A DNA stretch of 64,000 bases from Collinsella sp. (lineage in GTDB: Bacteria > Actinomycetota > Coriobacteriia > Coriobacteriales > Coriobacteriaceae), in assembly GCA_019414345.1 (NCBI GenBank), contig DXMF01000026.1, positions 62,001-126,000 of the forward strand, read 5' to 3'. Shown here one piece after another: positions 9,490 to 17,352 of this stretch. The position numbers were made by a program, and so were the translations under genes. The notes beneath the pieces are model-generated. The model was not told the origin of the DNA. It saw only the letters and a list, made by a program, of their open reading frames with translations, and did not search any database. Each line of letters opens with the position of its first letter. The stretch's first letter is position 1.

Positions 9490-10368
9490 CTAGCGCTCGA
9501 CAAATGCCTCGATATCACTCAGTAGGCGCTTTGCCTCCTGGCGGCCCTGAATATACAGGTCGAGGAGCTTTGCCGGATCATGCTCAACGTGACCGACCTC
9601 GACCGGCTTTTGCGGAGCAACGACCAGCGCGCGGCCCTCACGCTCATACTTCCATAGATGCATGCGCTGGATGTTATAGCGGTCGTGGCGCGTCTCGATA
9701 GCCTCGAGCAGGTAGGGGTAGTCGGCATAGCGAGCGCGTGCGGCGGGCATAAACTCGTAGGGCTTTTTCTCGTACGAGCGGTCCTGCGTGACAATGACAA
9801 CCGCGCGATCGAAGCCCGCCTCCTCCAGCACGTGCTCGACGGGGACCGAATCGGCTACGCCGCCGTCGACGTATTTGTGCCCATCGATCTCGACCGGCGG
9901 CGTCACCAGCGGCAACGAGGTCGAGGCGCGCACGGCGTCGAGGTCAAGTACGGCGCTTTTGACCGGGAGGTACGTGGCGGTTCCAAAGAGCATGTCCGTC
10001 GCGACGGCGTACATCTCGATGGGGCTCGCGTCGAACGTCTCGTTGTCAAAGGGGTCCAGGCGGTCCTGGACATCGTTGAAGATAAAGTCGTAACCCACGA
10101 TGGAGCCCGTGGACGCAAACGATGCGGCGCCCATGAAGCGGTTGTCGTTGCAGAAAGCCAGGTTGATGCGGTTGGCACGGCCGATCTGGTGCGACTTGTA
10201 GTTCACGCCGTTGAGGGCGCCGGCCGATACGCCATATACCGCCGGAATCTCGACGCCGGCCTCCATGAGAACGTCGAGTACGCCTGCGGTAAATTGCCCG
10301 CGGAAGCTGCCGCCCTCCAAAACGAGCGCGACCTTGCCGGCGTTCTTTGCCTTATCTTCTGCAGTCAT
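9490..10368 (-). CDS. Patatin-like phospholipase
   Basis: This is a predicted serine acyl hydrolase of the patatin family, 292 residues. The oxyanion-hole motif is LVLEGGSFRGQFTAGVL, the nucleophile elbow GxSxG is YGVSAGALNG near residue 48, and the catalytic Asp lies in YVDGGVADSVP, which fits the DG[GA] signature of a Ser-Asp dyad. There is no signal peptide, so it acts in the cytosol or at the membrane's inner face. GGAGGTCAAC precedes the ATG. Its physiological lipid substrate cannot be deduced. Its upstream region on this strand carries the 62-bp tandem hairpin array, which could affect expression. Confidence 0.88.
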   Translation of the reverse strand: MTAEDKAKNAGKVALVLEGGSFRGQFTAGVLDVLMEAGVEIPAVYGVSAGALNGVNYKSHQIGRANRINLAFCNDNRFMGAASFASTGSIVGYDFIFNDVQDRLDPFDNETFDASPIEMYAVATDMLFGTATYLPVKSAVLDLDAVRASTSLPLVTPPVEIDGHKYVDGGVADSVPVEHVLEEAGFDRAVVIVTQDRSYEKKPYEFMPAARARYADYPYLLEAIETRHDRYNIQRMHLWKYEREGRALVVAPQKPVEVGHVEHDPAKLLDLYIQGRQEAKRLLSDIEAFVER

Positions 10369-10455
10369 GTTGACCTCCTGCGATTGCGTTTTGGCTTTCT
10401 TCTACCCAGTTTTGGAATGGAGGGCGCGCAGGTTTTTCGAGGCGGCAGGTGCAGC

Positions 10456-10690
10456 GGAAAGTGCGTCCCAGTTTGAGGCGGGATTACGGGATGCGCTTTC
10501 CGCTTGGACCGCCGTTGGGAAAGCGCGACCCGTTCTGAGCGCGGATTCCGGGATGAACTTTCCGCTTGAGGCGTCTTCCGGAAAATGAATCCCATTCCGA
10601 GCGTCGATTCCGGGATGCAGTTTCCGCTTGAAACGTCATCCGGAAACCGCATCCCAGTCTGAGCCGGAATTCTGGGATGGATTTTCCGCC
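10456..10690. repeat. Tandem array of four 62-bp hairpin units
   Basis: Units start at 10456, 10518, 10580 and 10642, an exact 62-bp period. Each begins GGAAA, continues with a TCCCA- and GAGC-like core, and closes with GGGATG then TTTCCGCTTG. Within a unit GGAAA pairs with TTTCC and TCCC with GGGA, so every unit can fold into a hairpin; unit 4 has the longest match (ATCCCA/TGGGAT). A degenerate fifth copy may lie near 10396. The period is not a multiple of three and no ribosome binding site was found, so it is unlikely to be coding. Confidence 0.8.
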
Positions 10691-10763
10691 TGGGGCGACG
10701 TTGATGCGGGGCATGGCAGGCTGCAGTCCGATCGGCATCGCATCTGCATAGGGTTGAGGCTTT

Positions 10764-10897
10764 GCGCGGAGAATCCGCGTGTTCGCTTCGCGAACCCGCA
10801 CCGGCTTCGGCCTCCTGTCGGCGTCCTCGCCCGCGGGCTAAAAACGCTTACGCGTTTTCTTTACGCCCGCGCCCTGCATAGAGTTCGATTCTCCGCG
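10764..10897. repeat. Partial copies of the tmRNA 3' end
   Basis: GAGTTCGATTCTCCGCG at 10881-10897 is identical, in opposite orientation, to the 3' acceptor/T-arm part of the tmRNA gene (10964-10980). A 12-base piece, GCGCGGAGAATC, recurs in the tmRNA's orientation at 10764-10775. Between them lie other short GC-rich hairpins. These could be scars of integration at ssrA or simply structured DNA. Confidence 0.5.
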
Positions 10898-10912
10898 GTA
10901 CGGATTAGAAAT

Positions 10913-10945
10913 AAAAAGGCAGGTAGATACGAATATCTACCTGCC
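10913..10945 (-). terminator. Intrinsic terminator after ssrA
   Basis: A perfect 12-bp stem, GGCAGGTAGATA/TATCTACCTGCC, has a four-base loop. On the minus strand it is followed by TTTTTA. It lies nine bases past the CCA end of tmRNA. Confidence 0.9.
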
Positions 10946-10954
10946 TGTTGCTTA

Positions 10955-11318
10955 TGGTGGAGGCGCGGAGAATCGAACTCCGGTCCACGAAAGCCCCCTG
11001 ATTGGCATCTCCAAGCTCAGTCGCTGGTTTTGTCTCGGACGCTTTGCGCGCAGCGACACGCTCGCGGCGTCCTAACCGGTTCGGTCTTAGCCTGCGCCAT
11101 ACCGATTACGTGCGCAGGAGCATTCCCCTAACATGACGTCGCGCCGGTGTCGGGGAAATCACCGGGTTGACGCGCCGCTATAAATTAGGCAGCGAGAGCC
11201 ATAGGCTCAAAAGAAGAGTTGTTGTCAATTCAATTTGACGGTACCCCTGTTTAACGAGGCGAGGAGACCTCGGCTTGCTTCCTCTCTCAGAGCTATCGTG
11301 TCGAAACCAGTCGCCCCC
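10955..11318 (-). ncRNA. ssrA: Transfer-messenger RNA (tmRNA)
   Basis: tmRNA rescues ribosomes stalled on broken mRNAs and tags the peptide for proteolysis. The 5' end GGGGGCGACTGGTTTCGAC and the 3' end GTTCGATTCTCCGCGCCTCC followed by ACCA form the tRNA-like domain with the invariant T-loop and an encoded CCA. The reading frame at 11226-11185 gives DNNSSFEPMALAA then TAA, a typical hydrophobic ALAA-ending tag (preceded by the alanine carried on the RNA). The roughly 364-nt length fits a one-piece tmRNA with pseudoknots. The CCA end borders a strong terminator. Confidence 0.96.
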
Positions 11319-11557
11319 GAATGCTGGGAAAGTCTGGATGGCATCGGGCCTGCAAACACCCGATAACCGTCGACTTTTCAAGGAACATACGGGGCGAGCC
11401 CCGCTTGTGGAGTGTTATCTTACCACGTTCTGAAAGCGGACAGCTGTCCTATGCACGAGCTGTGAAGACCCCAATGTGCGCCGCACTTCGCACTTTTGTT
11501 ACCGATCGCGTCACGTATATTTTCGCCAAGCAAAATTGACCCGTCGAAAGGACCGTT

Positions 11558-11992
11558 ATGGATACCAAGCAGCAACTCGTCAATGCCCTCGCAGGCCTGG
11601 GCTCAACCATTACCGAAGCTATGGATGTCATCGAAGGCTTTGTCCCCTGCGGACATCCCGCCCTCACGGTATCGAACGCACTCGTCGCGCTGGACGCTGA
11701 CGATGATGCAGCTCTCGCTCAGCAGCTTGAGACCGTCGAGGGCTTTATCGACCACGTGAGTGAGAACCGCGGTGTGGCCGCCTACCACGGCATCGAGGTC
11801 GAGCTCGCGGGTCCCAAAGCCGATCTGCTCGCAGCAATCCGCGAGGTAGGCGCCCTTATGCAGACCGCAGGCGTCAAGAACACCCAGGTCAACGAGTGGG
11901 TCTACCGCAGTCTGGCAGCACTCGACAGCTCCGACGAAAAGGCAGTCGAGCAGCTCGCAGAAAGTCCCGCCATTAAGGCCGAGCTTTTGTAA
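11558..11992 (+). CDS. Hypothetical protein, helical
   Basis: I do not recognise this 144-residue protein. It is acidic, alanine- and leucine-rich, has no signal peptide or membrane segment, and is predicted mostly alpha-helical. A Cys-Gly-His turn (FVPCGHPAL, near residue 29) is its only distinctive motif. The ATG is preceded by AAAGGA at good spacing, and codon use is like that of neighbouring genes, so it is probably a real cytosolic protein. It stands alone between tmRNA and the convergent toxin gene. Confidence 0.7.
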   Translation: MDTKQQLVNALAGLGSTITEAMDVIEGFVPCGHPALTVSNALVALDADDDAALAQQLETVEGFIDHVSENRGVAAYHGIEVELAGPKADLLAAIREVGALMQTAGVKNTQVNEWVYRSLAALDSSDEKAVEQLAESPAIKAELL

Positions 11993-12050
11993 ATAGCAGA
12001 CGCGGGTCCCTTGGCGCATCGTCGTCCAAGAGGCCCGCAAACAGTTCGCG

Positions 12051-12566
12051 TCAACCGATAGCCGCGCCGCCGCGTTCGGCCAAAGCAAGAATCGGCATCA
12101 TTTGACGAGGTGTCTTTGCTGCAAGATCGGCATGTTCGAGCAGCTTGCGATCGTTGGTCACCAAGTAATCGACCTGCGCGCGCTTGCACGCGGCGAGCAC
12201 CAAGTTGTCCTCGTAATCGCGATGGAGTGCTAAGTATTTGTCGGCCAGCCACAGATCGGATGCATCAGCGCCCACGGCCATAGCGTTTTCGGTCATATTC
12301 CGAACAAACGCCAGCGCCGCATCGCCAATCGCGCGGGCAGACGCCTCGTCGAGCGCTCCCCCGCTGGCAAGAACGCTACGCTTGAGCTCGTGTTGGACAA
12401 CGTACAGCACGTCCTTGGCGATATGCACCGGAAAGAACAGCAATGCCCCCGCCTCCGTCGCCTGCCCAATAAACGCACGTGCGGCAAGCGACTCGGCATG
12501 GTCGGCGCAAAACGAATCAACCCATACGTTGGCATCCACCATTATTTTGAGGGGAGCCCCGCTCAC
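12051..12566 (-). CDS. PIN-domain toxin (VapC-like RNase)
   Basis: This is a 171-residue PIN-domain ribonuclease, toxin of a type II pair. The first catalytic aspartate is in MVDANVWVDSF, further acidic residues are in HRDYEDNLVLAACKRAQVDYLVTNDRKLL, and the arrangement fits the PIN four-acid active site. Translation most likely starts at the GTG at 12566, whose bases overlap the antitoxin TGA in the sequence GTGA, implying coupled translation. It is somewhat longer than classical VapC (about 130 residues), with an inserted helical segment around residues 60-100. Its RNA target is unknown. Confidence 0.82.
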   Translation of the reverse strand: MSGAPLKIMVDANVWVDSFCADHAESLAARAFIGQATEAGALLFFPVHIAKDVLYVVQHELKRSVLASGGALDEASARAIGDAALAFVRNMTENAMAVGADASDLWLADKYLALHRDYEDNLVLAACKRAQVDYLVTNDRKLLEHADLAAKTPRQMMPILALAERGGAAIG

Positions 12567-12898
12567 AGGATCATCCCCTTTTGGCGATAGTACTCGTCCA
12601 TGGCTTCGGAATAGATTGTGTCCCAATCGCGATCGTCGGATACGGGCGACGCAGCGATGCCCAGGTCCGCGTAAAGTTGATCCGCCGCCGCCCATGATGC
12701 GGCGAACGGAGTATCGTGCGCGACGGATTGCCGCCGGTCGTCGACGGCCGCAAGCACTTCCTCGCACTTCTCGCCGCCCTGCGCAACCTTTGCCACCACC
12801 TTTTTGATGAGCTCGGGCAGTGACCCGCCCGAAAGCCGCAGCGCCTCCTCGGCACGGTTCTTGACCTGGCGATCCACGCGAACGTTCACCTGCGCCAT
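12563..12898 (-). CDS. RelB/DinJ-type antitoxin of the PIN toxin
   Basis: This 111-residue protein begins MAQVNVRVDRQVKNRAEEAL, typical of ribbon-helix-helix antitoxins in which the first strand binds the operator. The C-terminal tail (DWDTIYSEAMDEYYRQKGMIL region) is acidic and probably wraps the toxin. The ATG at 12898 was chosen because the ribbon starts there. Only a weak ribosome binding site precedes it, and in-frame extension upstream would run into the promoter. The stop overlaps the toxin start by four bases. Autoregulation through the palindromic operator upstream is expected. Confidence 0.8.
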   Translation of the reverse strand: MAQVNVRVDRQVKNRAEEALRLSGGSLPELIKKVVAKVAQGGEKCEEVLAAVDDRRQSVAHDTPFAASWAAADQLYADLGIAASPVSDDRDWDTIYSEAMDEYYRQKGMIL

Positions 12899-12936
12899 GC
12901 CGCTAACAGCACCCACGTCGATCCCGCTCCCTTCAA

Positions 12937-12985
12937 TTGCTAGCCCTGCTAGCAACACTATATAGAGAAGCTAGCACATGGTCAA
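12937..12985 (-). promoter_or_regulatory. Promoter and palindromic operator of the toxin-antitoxin operon
   Basis: On the minus strand TTGACC (12980-12985) and TATAGT (12957-12962) are 17 bases apart. TTGCTAGC/GCTAGCAA (12937-12955, three-base spacer) lies at the start of the transcript, and a third GCTAGC sits inside the spacer at 12970-12975. Binding there would block RNA polymerase, fitting antitoxin autoregulation. Confidence 0.8.
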
Positions 12986-12993
12986 ACGCAAAA

Positions 12994-13035
12994 GGCCTGC
13001 GCCCAGACGACACAAATGCCGTCTGGGCGCAGGCC
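12994..13035 (-). terminator. Intrinsic terminator after the P-type ATPase operon
   Basis: A perfect 16-bp stem, GGCCTGCGCCCAGACG/CGTCTGGGCGCAGGCC, is followed on the minus strand by TTTTGCG. Confidence 0.88.
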
Positions 13036-13059
13036 AGATAACGTGGGCGAACACGTCTG

Positions 13060-15135
13060 CTAACGCAGGTAGGCCTTCGCGTTGCTCAGGCTGTAGGCGA
13101 TCGTTGAGCCGTTGTGCAGCAGTGACGACGTCTGCGGAGTGATCATGCCGGTAATACCCAATGCCAACAGCGCCGAGTTAGTGAGCATCACCTTAGAGTA
13201 GGAGCTCGTCAGACGATCAATGAGGCCCTGACTCATGCGGCGCAGGCGCACGATTGCGGCCAGATCCGTATCGGTCAGGATGATATCGGCGACCTCCTTG
13301 GCGATGTCGCTTCCGCCACCCATGGCCAGGCCCACGTCGGCCAGGCCCAGCGCCGGTGAGTCGTTGACGCCGTCGCCCACCATGGCAACGTGGCGCCCCT
13401 CGCTCTTAATGCGCTCCACATACGCGTACTTGTCCTCGGGCAGCAGCTCGGCCTTAAACTCGTCGACACCCGCCTCGCGCGCGATGCGCTCGGCCGTGCG
13501 CTCGGAGTCACCCGTGAGCATGACCACGTGCTTGACGCCCAGCGCATGCAGGTCGGCAATGGCCTCGCGGACCCCGGCCTTGAGCGGATCTTCGATGCCG
13601 AGCACGCCGACGACCTTTCCATCGACCGCCAGATACAGCGGCGACAGGCCCTGCATCTGGGACTCAATGCGCTCCTTAATGTCGGAATCGAGCTGCGCGC
13701 TCTCGTCTTCAAACACAAAGTGTGCCGAGCCGATAATCGCGCGACGCCCCTCGATGGACGAAGCGATGCCGTGCGCCACGATGTACTCGACGGCGGCATG
13801 GCGCTCTCGGTGCTCGAGCCCGCGCTCGCGGGCGGCGTTGACCACGGCACGCGCCACAGGATGCGGGAAATGCTCCTCCAGGCAGGCAGAAAGGCGCAGG
13901 ACCTCGTCCTCGCTCCAGCCGTCGGTCGTCAGCACACAAGCCAGGCGCGGCTGCGCCTCGGTGAGCGTGCCAGTCTTATCAAACACAATGGTGTCGGCCT
14001 TGGCAAACGACTCAAAGTACTTCGCGCCCTTGACCATGACGCCCATCTTGGCGGCATCGCTCATGGCGGTCATGACGGCGACGGAACCCGTGAGCTTGAG
14101 TGCGCACGAGTAGTCGACCATCAGCGCCGCCGAGGTCTTGATAAGGCTGCGCGTGGTGAGCGCAACCAGGCCCGCGAGCAGGAAGTTCCACGGGACGATC
14201 TTGTTGGCGAGGTCCTCCATATGCGACTGGCCCTCGGATTTGAGCGAGTCGGCCGTCTGCACGAGCGAGACGATCGAGCGCAGTTTGGTCTGCGCTGTGT
14301 TGGCGCGCACGCGCACCAAGATGCTGCCGTCTTCCACGACGGTACCGGCGAACACGTCGTCGCCCACGCTGCGCTCAACGGCCAGCGGCTCGCCGGTCAG
14401 GGTCGCCTGGTTGACCATAGCGCTCCCCCGCTCGACGACACCGTCGATGCAAATGGACATGCCAGTGCGCACGGCGACCAGATCGCCGGGCTCGAGCTCG
14501 GTCGCAGCAACGCTTACCTCGGTGTCGCCGACAACCTTTTGCACCTTGTCGGGTACATCGAGCAGCGAGTTGATGAGCTCGTTTTCGCTCATGGCGCGGG
14601 TGTAGTCCTCGAGCAGCTCGCCCACGTTGAGCAGGAACATTGTCTGGCCCGCGGTGTCGACATCACGCTTGACGAACGAAATGCCGATGGCCGAAGCGTC
14701 GAGCACGGGAACGGTCAGGCGCGGCTGCGCCAGCTCATGAAGGGCAGCGCGCAAAAATGCCATGTAACCGGCCACGACAAACACCGCACGCAGAGGCGTC
14801 GGCAAGAACCAGCGGCGCGCGTAGTGGGCGCCGACGAGTGTCGCCAGGTCCATAACGAGTTTGTGCTTGCGCGGCTCAAGCTGCATCACATAGCCCGACT
14901 TGGCATCGGCGATAGCTTGAGCATCGAGTGCGCCCAAGGCGTCGAGCACGCTCGCGCGACGTGGCTCGTCGTATTCGAGCGCCATCTGACCGATGCGGCC
15001 GTAGACGCGCACCTTGTGCACGCCGTCGATATCGCCGCTGAGCTTAAGAAGTGCATCGAGATCGCTCTCTGGCACAGGACCCGCCAATTGAAGACGGGTC
15101 CTGCCGGGGATCTCGCTAATAATCGAGAATCTCAT
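13060..15135 (-). CDS. Heavy-metal-type P-type ATPase
   Basis: This is a membrane pump of 691 residues in the P1B class. It has a degenerate N-terminal HMA-like domain (RFSIISEIPGRTRL, no CxxC), a TGEP actuator loop in NQATLTGEPLAVERS, the phosphorylation motif FDKTGTLTE, MLTGDSERTAERIA, and the hinge MVGDGVNDSPALGLADVGLAM. The ion-pathway helix carries DYSCALKLTGSVAVM, so a Ser-Cys-Ala triad stands where Cu pumps have CPC. The substrate is therefore uncertain; Mn, Fe or Zn is more likely than Cu. The DUF6110 gene 18 bp upstream makes a two-gene operon controlled from the palindrome at 15509. Confidence 0.9.
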   Translation of the reverse strand: MRFSIISEIPGRTRLQLAGPVPESDLDALLKLSGDIDGVHKVRVYGRIGQMALEYDEPRRASVLDALGALDAQAIADAKSGYVMQLEPRKHKLVMDLATLVGAHYARRWFLPTPLRAVFVVAGYMAFLRAALHELAQPRLTVPVLDASAIGISFVKRDVDTAGQTMFLLNVGELLEDYTRAMSENELINSLLDVPDKVQKVVGDTEVSVAATELEPGDLVAVRTGMSICIDGVVERGSAMVNQATLTGEPLAVERSVGDDVFAGTVVEDGSILVRVRANTAQTKLRSIVSLVQTADSLKSEGQSHMEDLANKIVPWNFLLAGLVALTTRSLIKTSAALMVDYSCALKLTGSVAVMTAMSDAAKMGVMVKGAKYFESFAKADTIVFDKTGTLTEAQPRLACVLTTDGWSEDEVLRLSACLEEHFPHPVARAVVNAARERGLEHRERHAAVEYIVAHGIASSIEGRRAIIGSAHFVFEDESAQLDSDIKERIESQMQGLSPLYLAVDGKVVGVLGIEDPLKAGVREAIADLHALGVKHVVMLTGDSERTAERIAREAGVDEFKAELLPEDKYAYVERIKSEGRHVAMVGDGVNDSPALGLADVGLAMGGGSDIAKEVADIILTDTDLAAIVRLRRMSQGLIDRLTSSYSKVMLTNSALLALGITGMITPQTSSLLHNGSTIAYSLSNAKAYLR

Positions 15136-15153
15136 AGTTTGTGCCTGGGAGCG

Positions 15154-15399
15154 TTACTCGGCTGCCTCGTCAGCAGCGGCCTCGCTCTGGGTGATGTAAG
15201 CAGCCTCGGCAACCATGTCGTCGACATTAGCCTTGGCCTGCTCGACCATGTCCTGGTAGCCGTTCTTGATGCGCATGCCGCACGCGATACCCTGCACGCA
15301 GGCATTCTTTACCGGAGCGCTGGTAAGCAGCTTGATGCCGGCCGTGCCAAGCAGAAAACCGCCACCGACAAGCAGGGTATTGAACGTCGACTTCTTCAT
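15154..15399 (-). CDS. DUF6110-like small membrane-associated protein
   Basis: An 81-residue protein starts MKKSTFNTLLVGGGFLLGTAG, giving one N-terminal hydrophobic segment, followed by two cysteines (NACVQGIACGMRIK) and an acidic helical tail. The start at 15399 is favoured by GGGAGAAG upstream. Proteins of this type (DUF6110, from memory) are commonly encoded next to metal-transporting P-type ATPases; their role is not known. The two Cys residues could bind or hand over metal. It is the first gene of the operon with the ATPase. Confidence 0.7.
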   Translation of the reverse strand: MKKSTFNTLLVGGGFLLGTAGIKLLTSAPVKNACVQGIACGMRIKNGYQDMVEQAKANVDDMVAEAAYITQSEAAADEAAE

Positions 15400-15508
15400 G
15401 TTGCTTCTCCCTTTTGCCGCATTGGACGCGGCATGGTGCTTCAGCACCCGAGTAAACAAGTTTGCTCGAGCACGCTTTTGAAATATCTCAATTTTATCTA
15501 ACTATATA

Positions 15509-15526
15509 GGTCAGCCATGGCTAACC
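15509..15526. promoter_or_regulatory. Palindromic operator upstream of the DUF6110-ATPase operon
   Basis: GGTCAGCCATGGCTAACC is an almost perfect 18-bp dyad centred on AGCCATGGCT. On the minus strand it lies immediately upstream of TATATAGT and TAAAAT, either of which could be the -10. The same core recurs at 19233-19250. Spacing and sequence recall DtxR/IdeR-type metal boxes, though the match is only partial. Confidence 0.6.
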
Positions 15527-15569
15527 TTTTGAAAATTAACGATGCGGAGTAACCGATTGTCAATGTGAG

Positions 15570-15586
15570 AAAGGGACTGTCCCTTT
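15570..15586. repeat. Short palindrome AAAGGGACTGTCCCTTT
   Basis: A perfect dyad lies just after the stop of the ABC transporter gene at 15595. A longer version of the same palindrome lies at 20337-20369. It may act in 3'-end formation. Confidence 0.55.
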
Positions 15587-15594
15587 GCCCCTTC

Positions 15595-17352
15595 TTACAA
15601 CTGCCAGGTAGCTGCTTCCTTTTGCAGCGCCACCATGCGGGCGAATTCTCCACCTGCCGCCTTGAGCTGCGCCGGAGTGCCCTGCTCGGCAACCACACCA
15701 TCCTTGAGTACAACGATCTTATCGGCATTTTCCACCGTACGCATACGGTGGGCGATCACGATAACCGTCTTGCCTGCGAGCAGGCGGGAAAGCGCCTGCT
15801 GCACCACGGTCTCGTTCTCCACATCCAAGCTCGCCGTCGCCTCATCCAACAGCACGATAGGCGCGTCTTTGAGCAGCGCGCGGGCGATGGAAATGCGCTG
15901 GCGCTCTCCGCCGGACAGCCTGGAGCCGTTCTCGCCGATCATGGTGTCATAGCCCTGCGGCATGCGGCTCACAAACTCGTCGCAGTTGGCGGCACGCGCG
16001 GCAGCAAGCACTTCCTCATCGGTGGCATCGCGACGACCAAGACGGATGTTTCCCATCACCGTGTCGTCAAAGAGCAGAACGTCTTGGAACACAATGGCGT
16101 AGTCGCGCAGCAGCACCTCGGGATCGACGCTCGCAACATCCACGCCGCCCACGGTGACCGTGCCTTCGGTGGCGTCCCAAAAGCGCGCGGCCAGGCGGCT
16201 CACCGTGGACTTACCGGAGCCCGAAGGACCGACCAGTGCCGTGACCTCGCCTTCCTTGGCGGTAAAGCTCACATCGGTAAGAACTTTCTCGCCGGCGCGG
16301 CCGTCCTCGCCCGCACCATAGCCAAATGCCACGTGATCGAACACCACATCGTGGCCTACGGGCTCAAACTGCTCGCTGCCCCGCGCCACGGGCTCTTCCA
16401 TGATGGAACGCATGCGCTTGGCCGACGACTCGGCGGCAAACAGCTCGGACATCAGCATCAGCGCCTGATCAAAGGGCGCATAGATGCGGCTCACCATAAG
16501 CAGGAAGGCAAACATCATCAAAAAGTCGGCCTGGCCGGAGGCGACCATCGCAGCGCCCGTGACCAACGTGGTGGCAATCCCCAGGCGCAGGATGGCAAAG
16601 GCGGAGTTGACCAAAAGCCCATTGGCGAGCTCGCCCTTGGTGGTTTCGCGCTCCTCGGCATCGATCACGGCGTTGAGCCCCTCAAGATAATGAGCCTCCT
16701 GGTTGGTGGCACGGATCTCGCGCACGCAGTCGAGCGCCTCCTGGATCGCCTCGGTAACCTTGACCTTCTCGGCACGCACATGGTCGAACACCGGGGTCAT
16801 GGGGCCGCGTGTCAGATACAGCACGGCAAAGGCCACGGGCACGCTCCAAAACGCCGCGATCGCCAGCTGCCAGCAAAAGAACAGCGACGCCACGAACACA
16901 ATGGCGCTTGCGATGATGGCACCCCAAAGCTCTCCCAGCACGTGGCTGTAGGCGTGCTCCATGGCCTGGACGTCGCCCATGATGGTCTCGGTTAAATCGG
17001 CCAGATCACGACGGCCAAAAAACGACAGCGGCAGCTTGCGCAAGCGCTCGGCAATCTCCATACGCTGCTTGCCGCACTCCTCGTAAAAGATGCAGTAGGT
17101 GTAGTAATACTGCTGCCAGTTAGAGGCAAAGAGCAACACGAAAAAGACCAGGAGGCCGCCCACAATCGGCAGGGCATCCGGCAGGTCGGCACCGGTGGCG
17201 AGATGTTCGACAAAACCGGCCATGACCAGGAACAATAAGCCCATGCCGGCCATGGTAATGAGATTGGTGAGCGCGGTCCAGAAAATGCCGCGTTTTACGC
17301 CGGCGACACCTTTATCGGATAGGAAATACTTCTTTTGGAATGAGGCGAACAT
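15595..17352 (-). CDS. ABC transporter, fused permease-ATPase (second subunit)
   Basis: This is a half-transporter of 585 residues: six predicted membrane helices in residues 20-310, then a nucleotide-binding domain. The Walker A is GPSGSGKST, the signature LSGGERQRISIARALL, the Walker B IVLLDEATASLD, and the switch His lies in VIVIAHRM. It starts directly after the stop of its partner, with no gap, so the two form a heterodimer. A divergent AraC regulator upstream resembles the YbtA/YbtPQ arrangement for siderophore uptake, so a metal-chelate or peptide role is plausible but unproven. Confidence 0.88.
   Translation of the reverse strand: MFASFQKKYFLSDKGVAGVKRGIFWTALTNLITMAGMGLLFLVMAGFVEHLATGADLPDALPIVGGLLVFFVLLFASNWQQYYYTYCIFYEECGKQRMEIAERLRKLPLSFFGRRDLADLTETIMGDVQAMEHAYSHVLGELWGAIIASAIVFVASLFFCWQLAIAAFWSVPVAFAVLYLTRGPMTPVFDHVRAEKVKVTEAIQEALDCVREIRATNQEAHYLEGLNAVIDAEERETTKGELANGLLVNSAFAILRLGIATTLVTGAAMVASGQADFLMMFAFLLMVSRIYAPFDQALMLMSELFAAESSAKRMRSIMEEPVARGSEQFEPVGHDVVFDHVAFGYGAGEDGRAGEKVLTDVSFTAKEGEVTALVGPSGSGKSTVSRLAARFWDATEGTVTVGGVDVASVDPEVLLRDYAIVFQDVLLFDDTVMGNIRLGRRDATDEEVLAAARAANCDEFVSRMPQGYDTMIGENGSRLSGGERQRISIARALLKDAPIVLLDEATASLDVENETVVQQALSRLLAGKTVIVIAHRMRTVENADKIVVLKDGVVAEQGTPAQLKAAGGEFARMVALQKEAATWQL

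Noticed and set aside
10456..10690. Possible CRISPR array
   Set aside because: Units are 62 bp, variable throughout and palindromic. There is no alternation of identical repeats and unique spacers, and no cas genes are nearby.
10881..10897. Possible tRNA gene from a T-loop-like GTTCGATTC
   Set aside because: No cloverleaf can be built upstream. The match is to the tmRNA 3' end, in inverted orientation.
13390..15501. 703-codon open frame on the plus strand
   Set aside because: It is antisense to the P-type ATPase, whose motifs are complete on the other strand.
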